This document shows, piece by piece, positions 14,723 to 23,400 of a DNA stretch of 38,047 bases; the stretch's first letter is position 1, and each line of letters begins with the position of its first letter. The position numbers and the translations under genes were made by a program. The stretch is from Acetatifactor sp. (GTDB taxonomy: Bacteria > Bacillota > Clostridia > Lachnospirales > Lachnospiraceae): positions 1 through 38,047 of the forward strand of contig JAFLRO010000019.1 of NCBI GenBank assembly GCA_022511425.1, read 5' to 3'. Under the pieces are notes generated by a model that was not told where the DNA came from, ran no database searches, and saw only the letters and a program-made list of their open reading frames with translations.

Positions 14723-15457
14723 ATGAAGAGAAGAAGTAGTGCAATCGCTGTTGCTCTAATGGTCTTTGCCCTTTCTTTAGCTGGATGTGGTCACGCTATA
14801 TCTGTTGAAAGTACATATACAGCACAAGACAGCGAAATAGAATGGGAGTATGCTGAAAATGAATCGGTTACAACAGACAATGTGGGGACTGCTTTGAATC
14901 AAGAAAATGAAGATACTGGGGAAACAGAGTCAATCGACATTCCTGAAATCGTTGATGGTGCTGATGATGAAAAGGTAGAGGAAACGGATGCCGGTTTGCC
15001 CGTTTTCACTGACTCACCAGCAGAGGACGTAATTACGCCTACACCTGAACAATCCCCTCAGTCTGAGGATTCCTTGTCTGAGACTACCAGCGACTTATGC
15101 GTTGGTGACGCGAAGATTATCTTTGATGAAGTCAACCGCGTTCGCGAAGAGGCTGGTCTTAACGCTCTTGAATGGAGCGATGAACTGGCTGCTGCCGCTT
15201 CAATCCGTGCCGAGGAGATTATTTCGGTTATGGACCATACCAGACCTGATGGGTCAAGCTGGTACACCGTTTCATCCTTGGCATCCGCTGAAAATATCAT
15301 CCGTGGTCCCCATACGGATGGATATGAAATGATGGAGAAGTGGATGGATTCGGAAGGGCACAGGAATAATATTCTAAAGCCCGATTTAAGTATTATTGGC
15401 GTTGCTACTTTATCTACTGACAAGGGTGATACTGGTGTGCAACTATTCGGATATTGA
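14723..15457 (+). CDS. CAP-domain (SCP/PR-1-like) lipoprotein
   Basis: The 244-residue precursor starts at ATG 14723 behind GGGAGGTG. A signal sequence with lipobox LAGC (Cys22) predicts a lipid-anchored protein on the outer face of the membrane. Residues ~25-125 are a Thr/Glu-rich acidic linker. The CAP domain fills the C-terminal ~120 residues: IFDEVNRVREEAGLNALEWS, then HTRPDGSSWYTV, AENI, MDSEGHRNNIL and IIGVATL, ending VQLFGY. The conserved CAP His/Glu residues are present. Bacterial CAP proteins occur on cell and spore surfaces, but activities are mostly unknown. It is cargo of the element, with two further lipoprotein genes behind it. Confidence 0.9.
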   Translation: MKRRSSAIAVALMVFALSLAGCGHAISVESTYTAQDSEIEWEYAENESVTTDNVGTALNQENEDTGETESIDIPEIVDGADDEKVEETDAGLPVFTDSPAEDVITPTPEQSPQSEDSLSETTSDLCVGDAKIIFDEVNRVREEAGLNALEWSDELAAAASIRAEEIISVMDHTRPDGSSWYTVSSLASAENIIRGPHTDGYEMMEKWMDSEGHRNNILKPDLSIIGVATLSTDKGDTGVQLFGY

Positions 15458-15536
15458 GGTGTATTCATTTGGTAATGAGTCAGGCAAAATATATGCTTAA
15501 CTTCCATTGATTAAAGCAAAAAGGAGAGAAAGATTT

Positions 15537-16283
15537 ATGAAAAAGAAAGTGCTAATGATGCTATGTGTTACTATCATGTGTGTGGGATTGGTGGCCTGTG
15601 GGGGCGAAGATGCTAAACCTACAACAAATTCTAACAGTGCAAGTCCTGCGGTAAGTGAATCAACAACGGCTCCCACGGTGACTCCAACCGTTGAACCAGA
15701 GCAAACACCAGTCGCTGAGGATACTTCGGAAAGTGAAGAATTTGAGGATGTAATTGGGGATTATGACTTTGACATTGTCAACATCACAATTGATGACATG
15801 GTTCCTGCTGAATTTGGAGTTGACCTTCCAATCAATAACTCATCAAGCGATTTGACATGGGGCGACATTGGACTGGACGGACTCACCATCTTGTTCCCCA
15901 GAGCTATGTATTGGACTCTTCAGGGGCCTGATATGTCTGGCGTAGTTTATACAATCGCTAACAACGATGACAGAAGTGTTGAGTTCAAGATTAACTTCCG
16001 TGTTCTCGAAGGAGTCGCAAAGGCTGATGGTAAAACTGAGGTCTACGATTACGGTCGTTACATTGTTGGCGTGAGAAACAATGACCCTCGCGCTGGTAAA
16101 GAAGGGGAGAACCTTAAAAGTGCTGGTTATACCATAACAATTTCCGATACGGAAACCAACACTTATGCACAAATTACTATTGGCGCAGGAATGAATACTG
16201 ATAACGGCGAAGAAGTAATCACTGCTTATAGAGAAGCCTTTCTCTCCGACATTCTTGCTCAGGTTGAGGCAATGGCACAATAA
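15537..16283 (+). CDS. Lipoprotein of unknown function
   Basis: The start is ATG 15537 (AAGGAGAG upstream), giving 248 residues. The frame is open further upstream but without a ribosome site. The signal peptide ends in LVAC with Cys21 for lipidation. A Pro/Thr/Glu linker (residues 25-75) leads to a C-terminal beta-rich domain of about 165 residues (from FDIVNITIDDMVPAEFGVDL to the end). No family is recognised. It sits between the CAP lipoprotein and the broken lipoprotein and has the same architecture of signal, linker and single domain, so the three seem to be one surface-protein cassette. Confidence 0.85.
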   Translation: MKKKVLMMLCVTIMCVGLVACGGEDAKPTTNSNSASPAVSESTTAPTVTPTVEPEQTPVAEDTSESEEFEDVIGDYDFDIVNITIDDMVPAEFGVDLPINNSSSDLTWGDIGLDGLTILFPRAMYWTLQGPDMSGVVYTIANNDDRSVEFKINFRVLEGVAKADGKTEVYDYGRYIVGVRNNDPRAGKEGENLKSAGYTITISDTETNTYAQITIGAGMNTDNGEEVITAYREAFLSDILAQVEAMAQ

Positions 16284-16308
16284 AAGGGTTACAAAGGAGT
16301 ATGAGCTT

Positions 16309-17082
16309 ATGAAAAGAAAAGTAGCACTAATCTTATGTACAATTATGTGTACAGTATTAACGGCTTGTGGGGAAGAAAAAGCGTCAGATTCTGATTCTAT
16401 GACAGGAAATGCAATGGTACAGGAATCTGATAGTGGAAGTGATGTCAAGACAGATAATACTTCTGACTTTGCAGATAATGCTACTTTGAATGAAGAGGTT
16501 GCAACAGAGCCAGCCGAAGAAGCGGAAGAAGTTGTGGAGCAGGAAGCACCATAATTTGAGGTAACAGAAAAGTGTGAAAAGCAGTTTTCCGCATTTATAG
16601 CTGCCTGTAAAATTGGACATTACGATGAAAAACTGGGGAATATAACAGATGATGATTACCTGTTCCTGATTGGTGATTATATTTACTATGTTACAAACGA
16701 TTGGATGGAAACGCCGGATGCTGCAGACCTGCCTTTTGATTGGTACAATGGAAATATCACACCGGAAGAAGTCAGAATGTTTGTAAAAGCTGTTTTTGGC
16801 GCGGATATGTCAGAAGATTACTCCTTTACTATAGAAAGGGAATGGGGGTCTCTGTCTGTGACGAATGGAGTGCTGGAAAACAGCTTTGACGGTCAGACGA
16901 TTCAGGTAGTTGGCGGTGCAACTTATTTTGATGACACAGTTGAGACAGAAGGGGATGAAGCGATTGTTGGAGTGTTATATACCACCTATGACCCGGAGCA
17001 GGAAGAACATAGTGTTGTGATTACCTGTGTGCCATCAGGAAACCTTGATATTTTCGGTGGCCTGCAAATAAAAAGTTTTTGA
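16309..17082 (+). pseudogene. Lipoprotein gene interrupted by an in-frame TAA
   Basis: ATG 16309 (ACAAAGGAG upstream) begins a lipoprotein with lipobox LTAC (Cys20) and an acidic linker, but TAA at 16552-16554 ends it after 81 codons. The same frame continues open for 176 codons (FEVTEKCEKQFSAFIAACKI and onward) to the stop at 17080-17082. The joined product would be about 257 residues, the size of the two lipoproteins upstream. The C-terminal domain contains TPEEVRMFVKAVFGADMSED and ends LDIFGGLQIKSF. One C-to-T change (CAA to TAA) would explain it. The later ATG 16705 lacks a clear ribosome site, so the C-terminal half is probably not made alone. A sequencing error or suppression are other explanations. 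Confidence 0.75.
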
Positions 17083-17093
17083 CATTCCTAGTG

Positions 17094-17118
17094 CAGGGAG
17101 CAGAATATCTGCTCCCTG
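17094..17118 (+). terminator. Hairpin after the lipoprotein genes
   Basis: CAGGGAGCAG (17094-17103) and CTGCTCCCTG (17109-17118) form a perfect 10-bp stem with loop AATAT, placed just after the last stop codon. No T-run follows, so it may act weakly or mainly protect the RNA end. Confidence 0.55.
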
Positions 17119-17150
17119 AAAAGCTGTACTGTGCTATTATAATGTTTCTT

Positions 17151-17201
17151 TAAAACAAAGTTGGACATTTAGGAACTGACTTTGTTTTAGAGCTTGTCCA
17201 A
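17151..17201. repeat. Two interleaved inverted repeats near the right end of the element
   Basis: TAAAACAAAGT (17151-17161) pairs with ACTTTGTTTTA (17179-17189), and TTGGACA (17161-17167) pairs with TGTCCAA (17195-17201). The two pairings cannot form one simple hairpin. They lie about 100 bp inside the right junction, where accessory sites for recombination or an RNA switch could be. Confidence 0.5.
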
Positions 17202-17300
17202 ATTATCGGTATTCGATTTCATAGGAATTTTTGCTTGTAATCTTTATTACCAATTCATTGATAATCAAACATCTAAAACCATGAATGACTGTTGATTCCC

Positions 17301-17990
17301 CTACCATTCAGTGAATACACGATTTAATGTAAAAGACATAATCGCCAAGACATTTGCATAAATGGTAGCCTCAGGCCAGGTGGCATAGATTTCACAGGAA
17401 GCCACATTCTTGATGTAATCCCGGTACTTCACCCAGTAGTTGGTAGCGGTGGAATCGTTGGGAGCGCCGTCGTGGACGATGATATATTCAGGAATCACCA
17501 CACGACTGAGGACAATTTCGCCTGTCTCGGCAATTGGCTTGATTTCATCCTCGGGAATTTTGGGCGGGTAATCTCCAAACAGTGTGTGATCAGGAATGAT
17601 CACATCTCGCTCGGGCTGCTCACCGCCCACCGTGGGATTCATTCTGACCGGTTGAAGGGAAAGCTCGCCTGCCAGGACTTCGGAGCCGGACACCAGCACT
17701 GGATCATAACCTTCCGCAGTCACCTCGATATTAAACTCTGAGTAGGGCTGTTCCAGATTTTCAGGCTCCAGAGAGAGCTCCACGGGCGGCGCAGGCAGTT
17801 CTACTGTTGGCGTCTGGCCGGAGCTGTCTGTGGTGAGCTCCATCAGGGGGGAATCAGGATCGCCGGTGTAGGAGATGGTGACAGTGGCGTTCACTACGGG
17901 GATCAGTTCCACGGACGACACCACATTGATCTTAATGGAACCGCTGGAGGAGTTGGTCCCTTGGGCAGCCACCAGTTGGGGATTTGGCAT
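17301..17990 (-). pseudogene. 5' half of the SpoIID-like / peptidoglycan-binding protein
   Basis: The gene starts at ATG 17990 (GAGAGGT upstream, in-frame TGA just before) and runs for 229 codons to Trp229. The stop TAG is then created by the element's first base. Residues ~17-125 form a carboxypeptidase-regulatory-like beta domain (GSIKINVVSSVELIPVVNAT). From about 175 a SpoIID-like region begins (YIKNVASCEIYATWPEATIY, then ANVLAIMSFTLNRVFTEW), and the element cuts inside it. SpoIID proteins are sporulation peptidoglycan enzymes. There is no signal peptide. A mother-cell-type promoter can be proposed upstream. The 3' half is at 4877-5461. Confidence 0.85.
17302..17305. other. Right attachment junction core (TACC / GGTA)
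   Basis: This is the counterpart of 5460-5463. To the right the sequence is the host gene (TGG codon for Trp229). To the left it is element DNA. Joined element ends (circular form) would read ATTCCCC-TACC-CCGTGATGAAC, in which the flanks are imperfect inverted repeats (GTTnATnnC), the usual look of a serine-recombinase attP. Confidence 0.75.
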
Positions 17991-18078
17991 AAATACCTCT
18001 CAATCTGCCGCCGGCAGGCGGCCATACCCGATACAGGGGAAATTTCCGTCCACAACCGCACCGGGTTTAGTTATAGTC

Positions 18079-18104
18079 AATATATGCAGTGGGCAGAATA
18101 AGGT
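18079..18104 (-). promoter_or_regulatory. Possible sigma-K-like (mother-cell) promoter of the split gene
   Basis: On the minus strand AC (18104-18103), a 16-bp spacer and CATATATT (18086-18079) approach the sigma-K pattern AC-16-CATAnnnTA, about 90 bp before ATG 17990. Short patterns like this arise by chance. The sporulation-type product is the only other support. Confidence 0.3.
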
Positions 18105-18128
18105 GCTAATGAGTAAAAAATAGTAGTA

Positions 18129-18157
18129 TTGACAAAGCTATAAACTAATTGTATTAT
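18129..18157 (+). promoter_or_regulatory. Promoter of the GntR/ABC operon
   Basis: TTGACA (18129-18134), a 17-bp spacer and TATTAT (18152-18157). The -10 box is inside the left arm of the inverted repeat described next. Confidence 0.8.
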
Positions 18158-18178
18158 TGTATCATGCAGATAATACAA
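18149..18178. promoter_or_regulatory. Operator for the YtrA-type GntR regulator
   Basis: TTGTATTAT (18149-18157) and ATAATACAA (18170-18178) are a perfect 9-bp inverted repeat. It covers the -10 and transcription start region, a position that would give autorepression. Confidence 0.6.
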
Positions 18179-18253
18179 GACTGCTGTTTGTGGAAATAAA
18201 GCTGAAAAGAGCTGGCCACAGCACTGGAGACAAGAGAGAACAGGAGGAGAGCT

Positions 18254-18619
18254 ATGGCATGGGATTTGGATGCTGACAGACCTATCTACACTCAACTGGT
18301 AGATCGGATCCAGATGCAGATTGTCTCCGGTCACTATTCCCCCGGGGGTAGACTGCCCAGTGTAAGGGAGCTGGCGGCGGAAGCCGCAGTGAACCCCAAC
18401 ACAATGCAGAAAGCATTTGCTGAGTTGGAAAGGAGCGGACTTATCATCACTCAGCGGACAAACGGAAGGACAGTGACGGAGGATGCGGCATTGATCAAAG
18501 AGATTCAGTCAGGTATGGCAAAAGGATTGGTGGATACTTTCTTTGCAAAGATAAAGGAGTTGGGCTATTCTGAGAGCGAGGCTGTGGAACTGTTGAAGAA
18601 TGCATCACAAGCTGACTGA
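18254..18619 (+). CDS. YtrA-subfamily GntR transcriptional regulator
   Basis: The 121-residue protein starts at ATG 18254 behind AGGAGGAG. It has the short YtrA layout: a winged-helix domain (PIYTQLVDRIQMQIVSGHYS, then LPSVRELAAEAAVNPNTMQK for the recognition helix and AFAELERSGLI) and only a ~40-residue dimerisation helix region, with no ligand domain. Members of this group sit in front of ABC transporter genes and repress them, typically released by cell-wall-active compounds. Here the ATPase and permease genes follow by 38 bp and by overlap. Confidence 0.92.
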   Translation: MAWDLDADRPIYTQLVDRIQMQIVSGHYSPGGRLPSVRELAAEAAVNPNTMQKAFAELERSGLIITQRTNGRTVTEDAALIKEIQSGMAKGLVDTFFAKIKELGYSESEAVELLKNASQAD

Positions 18620-18657
18620 TGTTGAGTGCCCGATAAATGGGCAGATAGGAGAAAAGT

Positions 18658-19359
18658 ATGAATGAATTGATTGAGATTGTAGGCTTGACAAAAGCTTACG
18701 ATGCAAGGCATGTAGCGGTGAATAATATCACGTTGACACTGCCCAGAGGCAAGATCATCGGCCTTCTGGGTCCAAACGGCAGCGGCAAGACCACATTGAT
18801 CAAGATGATAAATGGATTATTGACACCGAACCAGGGCAGCATCAGGATAAACGGGCAACCCGTGGGACCTGAGACCAAAGCGCATGTGGCATATCTGCCC
18901 GATCGTACGTATTTATCCGGCAATCAGAGGGTCGATGAAATATTAAAATATTTTTGCGATTTCTATGCGGATTTTTCCAAAGAGAAGGCCCTGGGAATGT
19001 TGCAAAGCCTGAATATTGACCCTAAAAGCAGGATGCGCACCCTTTCCAAGGGCACAAAGGAAAAGGTGCAGTTGATCCTGGTGATGAGTCGGAATGCCGA
19101 CCTGTATGTGCTGGATGAACCCATCGCAGGCGTGGACCCTGCAGCGAGAGATTATATTCTGCAAACCATTATCAACAACTATAATCCCAATGCCACCGTC
19201 ATCATATCCACTCATCTCATTGGGGATATTGAGCAAGTGCTGGATGAGGTGATCTTTATGCGGTACGGTCAGTTGGTACTGTATACGTCCGTTGACAATA
19301 TCCGGGAGCAGCATGGAAAGAGCGTAGACGCTTACTTCAGGGAGGTGTTCGCATGTTAG
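18658..19359 (+). CDS. ABC transporter ATP-binding protein
   Basis: The 233-residue cytoplasmic ATPase has Walker A GPNGSGKT (38-45), a variant signature LSKGTKEK (129-136) in place of LSGGQ, Walker B LYVLDE (149-154), a D-loop (AGVDP) and switch His186. The LSKG form is common in exporters of the YtrB/bacitracin type. The start is ATG 18658, after AGGAG at 18646. It forms a transporter with the permease that overlaps its 3' end by seven bases, and is controlled by the GntR gene before it. The substrate is unknown. Export of, or protection from, a cell-wall antibiotic is the usual role of this arrangement. Confidence 0.92.
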   Translation: MNELIEIVGLTKAYDARHVAVNNITLTLPRGKIIGLLGPNGSGKTTLIKMINGLLTPNQGSIRINGQPVGPETKAHVAYLPDRTYLSGNQRVDEILKYFCDFYADFSKEKALGMLQSLNIDPKSRMRTLSKGTKEKVQLILVMSRNADLYVLDEPIAGVDPAARDYILQTIINNYNPNATVIISTHLIGDIEQVLDEVIFMRYGQLVLYTSVDNIREQHGKSVDAYFREVFAC

Positions 19360-20213
19360 GAAAACTGATAAAATACGAATGGAAGAGTATTTACAAAGTG
19401 GGTTGTATCCTGCTGTTTGCTCTGGGACTGGCAACACTGACAGTATGTCTTAGCTCTATGGCTCCCATGTGGCAGGAGATACGGAACGATACTGACTATT
19501 ATTTTGTGAACTTAGGATCGACCATAATGAATATGGCCAGCGTTTTTTCCTTTTTTCTCTATGTACTGTTGATGGCGGGAGCGGTCTATGCAATCTTTAT
19601 TTACCTGGTAGTACGTTTTTACAAAAGTATGTATACGGACGAGGGATATTTGCTCCATACTCTGCCCGTGACTAAGGGACAGATTCTGGTCAGTAAAATT
19701 CTTGTCAGCACTGTCTGGGCATTCCTGATCTACATCGGCATGATGATCTCCCTGCTCTTTATCGTGTCAGTTATCTCCGGTGAGAGTGTGTTTGAAATTA
19801 TGAAGGTGTTGGCGAATATCTTTGTCGGATTACGGGATCTGCTCAGTGTCTTTATGGGAAGCTATAGTATCACCGGGACTGTTGTTGCTTGTATTCTGTA
19901 TCTGATACTGGGAATTCCCATGGCTGTTATTACTATGTTTGGAGCTGTCTCGCTGGGACAGTTGTCTTCCAAATACAGAGTACTGATGGCCATCCTGTGG
20001 TATGTTGGGATTATGATTGCCAGAGGATTGCTGGGTTTTATAATTCAGGTCATAAGCTATACAGCCCTGATATTTGCAACAGGGGAAGAATACATTATGT
20101 CAAGTTATATGAACATAAGTCTATACTCCAGCCTCATTATCAATCTGCTGCTGGCAGTGGGCTGCTATCTGGCATCCTACCATATCACATCAAAGAAGCT
20201 GAACATGGAGTAA
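19353..20213 (+). CDS. ABC transporter permease
   Basis: The 286-residue membrane protein has six likely transmembrane segments: about 16-36 (VGCILLFALGLATLTVCL), 62-85, 110-140, 155-180 and two more to residue ~275, ending in a short lysine-rich tail (SKKLNME). ATG 19353 lies within the end of the ATPase gene and has AGGGAGG upstream, so the two are translationally coupled. It supplies the membrane part of the GntR-controlled exporter. An extended loop with GESVFEIMK may be extracytoplasmic. Confidence 0.9.
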   Translation: MLGKLIKYEWKSIYKVGCILLFALGLATLTVCLSSMAPMWQEIRNDTDYYFVNLGSTIMNMASVFSFFLYVLLMAGAVYAIFIYLVVRFYKSMYTDEGYLLHTLPVTKGQILVSKILVSTVWAFLIYIGMMISLLFIVSVISGESVFEIMKVLANIFVGLRDLLSVFMGSYSITGTVVACILYLILGIPMAVITMFGAVSLGQLSSKYRVLMAILWYVGIMIARGLLGFIIQVISYTALIFATGEEYIMSSYMNISLYSSLIINLLLAVGCYLASYHITSKKLNME

Positions 20214-20231
20214 AACTCTAACGATAAGTTG

Positions 20232-20262
20232 CGCCGCTGTGCGAGATGCACAGCGGTTTTTC
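20232..20262 (+). terminator. Intrinsic terminator of the GntR/ABC operon
   Basis: CCGCTGTGC (20234-20242) and GCACAGCGG (20248-20256) form a perfect 9-bp stem followed by TTTTTCTTT. Confidence 0.92.
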
Positions 20263-20323
20263 TTTGCATTTTCTGTAATAGTTCAGCTATGAATGAACTG
20301 TTACCATTTTCCTGAGAAATGAT

Positions 20324-20352
20324 TTGCCCTGTCCATTATAGTTTGATATAAT
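20324..20352 (+). promoter_or_regulatory. Promoter of the four-gene DUF5717 operon
   Basis: TTGCCC (20324-20329), a 17-bp spacer and a perfect TATAAT (20347-20352), followed by an ~80-nt leader to ATG 20435. Confidence 0.75.
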
Positions 20353-20434
20353 AGAAATAGTCAGCAGAAAATCGAAAGCAGGGGTGGCGCATGGTATTCT
20401 GCTGAGCAGAACAAGTAGAAGTAGGTGAGTGGGA

Positions 20435-23400
20435 ATGCAGAAGATAATCGATCAGATTCTTGAGGGAAACTTCGACTATGAGAATGGTTCTCTTGATTTT
20501 TCCTGCTCAAAAATAGAGATAACACTGTGCAAGGGGGAACAGTATGAGGGCTCCTTTCACATCTATACCTCTCCTGGTACTATTACCAGTGGAACTGTGA
20601 TTTCCTCCGACCTGCGGATGGAGTGCATGTCAGGTGAATTTGCTGGCGAAGAGGAAATTTATTATTGCTTCCACGGAGAAAATCTGGAGGAAGGCGATGT
20701 TGTAAAAGGTAATTTCTACATTGTCAGCAATCAGGGTGAGTATTACATTCCCTTTGTGGTAAGCGTGGAATATAAGGCTATGGAATCCTCAGTAGGAGCC
20801 ATCAAGAATTTATTCCATTTTGCAAATCTTGCTAAGACTAATTGGCAGGAAGCGGTGAAGCTGTATTATTCTCCGGAGTTTTCCAGAATATTCGCCGGCC
20901 GTGACAGCCAGTTCGCAGATGATTACAGAGCGCTCTCCACCCATGATGGCATGGAACAGAATGTGGAGGAATTTCTTGTTCAGGTCAACAAGAAGCAGAA
21001 GGTGGACTTTCTGGTAGAAGAGAGCGAACTTAACTTAGAAATGGGGATCGAGTTCAGTGCTGAAGGCGTAGCGGAGAGAGAGCTCACAATCATCCGCAAC
21101 GGATGGGGATTCACGCAGCTCTTTGTTGAGTGCAGAGGTGATTTTCTATTTACAGAGAGGGAAATGCTGACAGACGACGATTTTTTGGGAAATCGCTGCC
21201 GGCTGCCGGTATTCATAGACGGAAGTAGATGCTGGAAAGGCCGGAGTTATGGCGAGATATGCCTGTATAACTGCTATGTATCACTAATCATACCTGTGAC
21301 GGTTCGGAATGAACATAATACAGGCTTGAATAAGGTGGAGCTGAACCAGAAGCGTATGACAGTGCAGCTGATGGAGTTCTACATGGCCTTTCGCATGAAG
21401 AAAATTGGCACAGCCACCTGGCTGAAGGAATCAGGAGCGCTGGTGGACCGAATGGTGACATGGAATGAAAATGATGTGACGGCACGTCTTTTTCAGGCGC
21501 AGATGCTGGTCACGGAGGAGCGGTATAATGAAGCTGGTTGGATTCTGGATCATGTGTCTGAACTTTTAGACAAGGGAGCGGGCAGCAGTACTCTGAGAGC
21601 TTATTACTTGTATCTGACTACGCTGATACACCGTGAGGAGAAGTATGTGGACAGGGTGACGGCTGAGGTGGAGCAGATCTATCACGGAAATGACACTGAC
21701 TGGAGGGTGGCATGGCTGCTTCTCTATCTCTCTCAGGATTACCGCAAGTCGGTGACGGGAAAGTGGATGTTTCTAGAAAGGCAGTTTGACATTGGGTGCA
21801 CGAGCCCCATTCTGTATATGGAAGCTATCTCCATGATCAACAACAACCCCGCGCTTTTGAGAAAACTGGGAGCATTTGAGCTGCAGGTTGTCTGGTACGG
21901 TGTCAGACAGGATTTACTGAAGCAGGAGACAGTTGAGCAGATATTGTATCTGGCAGGAAAAGTGCGTGAGTTTTCACCGGTGCTTTACCACATACTGGTT
22001 AAGCTCTATTCCCGAAAAAACGATGTCCGGATCCTGCAGGAAATATGTACACTCCTGATCAAGGGCGGAAGGACAGGAGATCAGTATTTTGAGTGGTATA
22101 AGGCAGGTGTGAATGCAAAGCTGCGCATCACTAACCTGTTCGAGTACTATATGATGTCGCTTAATCTGAAAGAGGTTCAGGAACTGCCTCGGACAGTGTT
22201 GATGTATTTTTCCTACCAGACCAATCTTGATTATGAGCACAGCGCCTATCTCTATGATTACATTGTCCAGCATGCTGACAAGCTGACAGAGATCTATGAT
22301 GTATATCAGCCCAGGATGGAGCAGTTTGTGCTTGAACAGATCAAAAAGGAACATATCAATCGCCCGTTGGCCAACTTGTACAATCGTCTGCTGCAGCCGG
22401 GAATGATAGATGAGAATACTTGCGGACCGCTGTCCAGGCTGCTTTTTGCCCATTTGATCCGGGTGGAGGACGACAGGCTTAGAAAAGTATATGTGTACCA
22501 TCCGGGTAACCTGTATCCCGCAGAATACACTATAAACGACCGACAGACATGGGTTGCATTATATGGCAATAATTACACTATAGTGTTTGAGGACGCATGG
22601 AACAACCGGTTTATCCGAACGGCAGAGTATACGTTGGAAAAGTTAATGATTCCGGGTAAGTATCTGCGAATGCTGACCCCTTACCTGCAGCAGAGCCCTG
22701 AGCTGGATCTGTATCTGTGCGAGGGCGACAGGGAGGACGGGGAGAATACGGAGGAGAAGCTTAAGGAGAATATCCGGCGTTCACTCCGTGTGTTGAATGC
22801 CGGGTATGCAGTGCCTGAGCTGCGGCGTGAATTGTATCTTCGGGTGCTACATTATTACTATGATGTGGATGATATGCGTGCCCTGGATGAATATCTGACT
22901 CAGATCCCGGCGGCGGAGCTGACAGTGGAGGAGCGCAGCAGTGTAATTCAATACATGGTACTCCGGGGTCATTATGAACTGGCTCGGACCTGGTTGGAGG
23001 AATATGGGCCCTACTTTATTGACCCTAAGGTTTTAGTACGGCTGATAAGTCCTCTGATGCAGAAGAATAATATGATTGAGGACCCTATTCTGACAGCAGC
23101 TGCGGTCTATGCTTTCAGCCGGGAGAAATACGACGGCACGGTGCTGCAATATCTTTCCATGTATTATCGTGGAATGACAAAGAACATGCGGGATATTTGG
23201 AAAGCAGCCCGGTCCTTTGACGTGGAGTGTTATCGGCTCAGTGAGACCATCCTGATGCAAATGCTGTACTCAGGTGCCTTCGTGGGCGAAAAGATGGAGA
23301 TTTTTCATTATTATGTATCACAAGGGGCGAAACCGGAGGTGGAGGAGGCCTTTTTGGCTCAATGCGCCTTTGACTATTTTGTGAGACAGCGTGTCACTGA

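Larger units (their letters stand above)
5460..17305. mobile_element. Integrative element of ~11.84 kb with large serine recombinase
   Basis: The two halves of a host gene flank this block. At the left junction the plus strand reads CCTG-TACC-CCGTG and at the right junction CCCC-TACC-ATTCA. The shared four bases TACC (5460-5463 and 17302-17305, GGTA on the gene strand) are the likely crossover region. Rejoining outer with outer sequence restores the host gene in frame. The block begins with a serine recombinase gene that overlaps the left junction, as expected for an integrase beside its att site. Its left part (about 7.4-10.2 kb) is clearly more AT-rich than the flanking genes. It encodes two recombinases, several small proteins of the kind seen on Clostridia mobile elements, a repressor and three lipoproteins. 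No relaxase, coupling protein or phage structural gene was found, so it is probably not self-transmissible. Confidence 0.9.
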
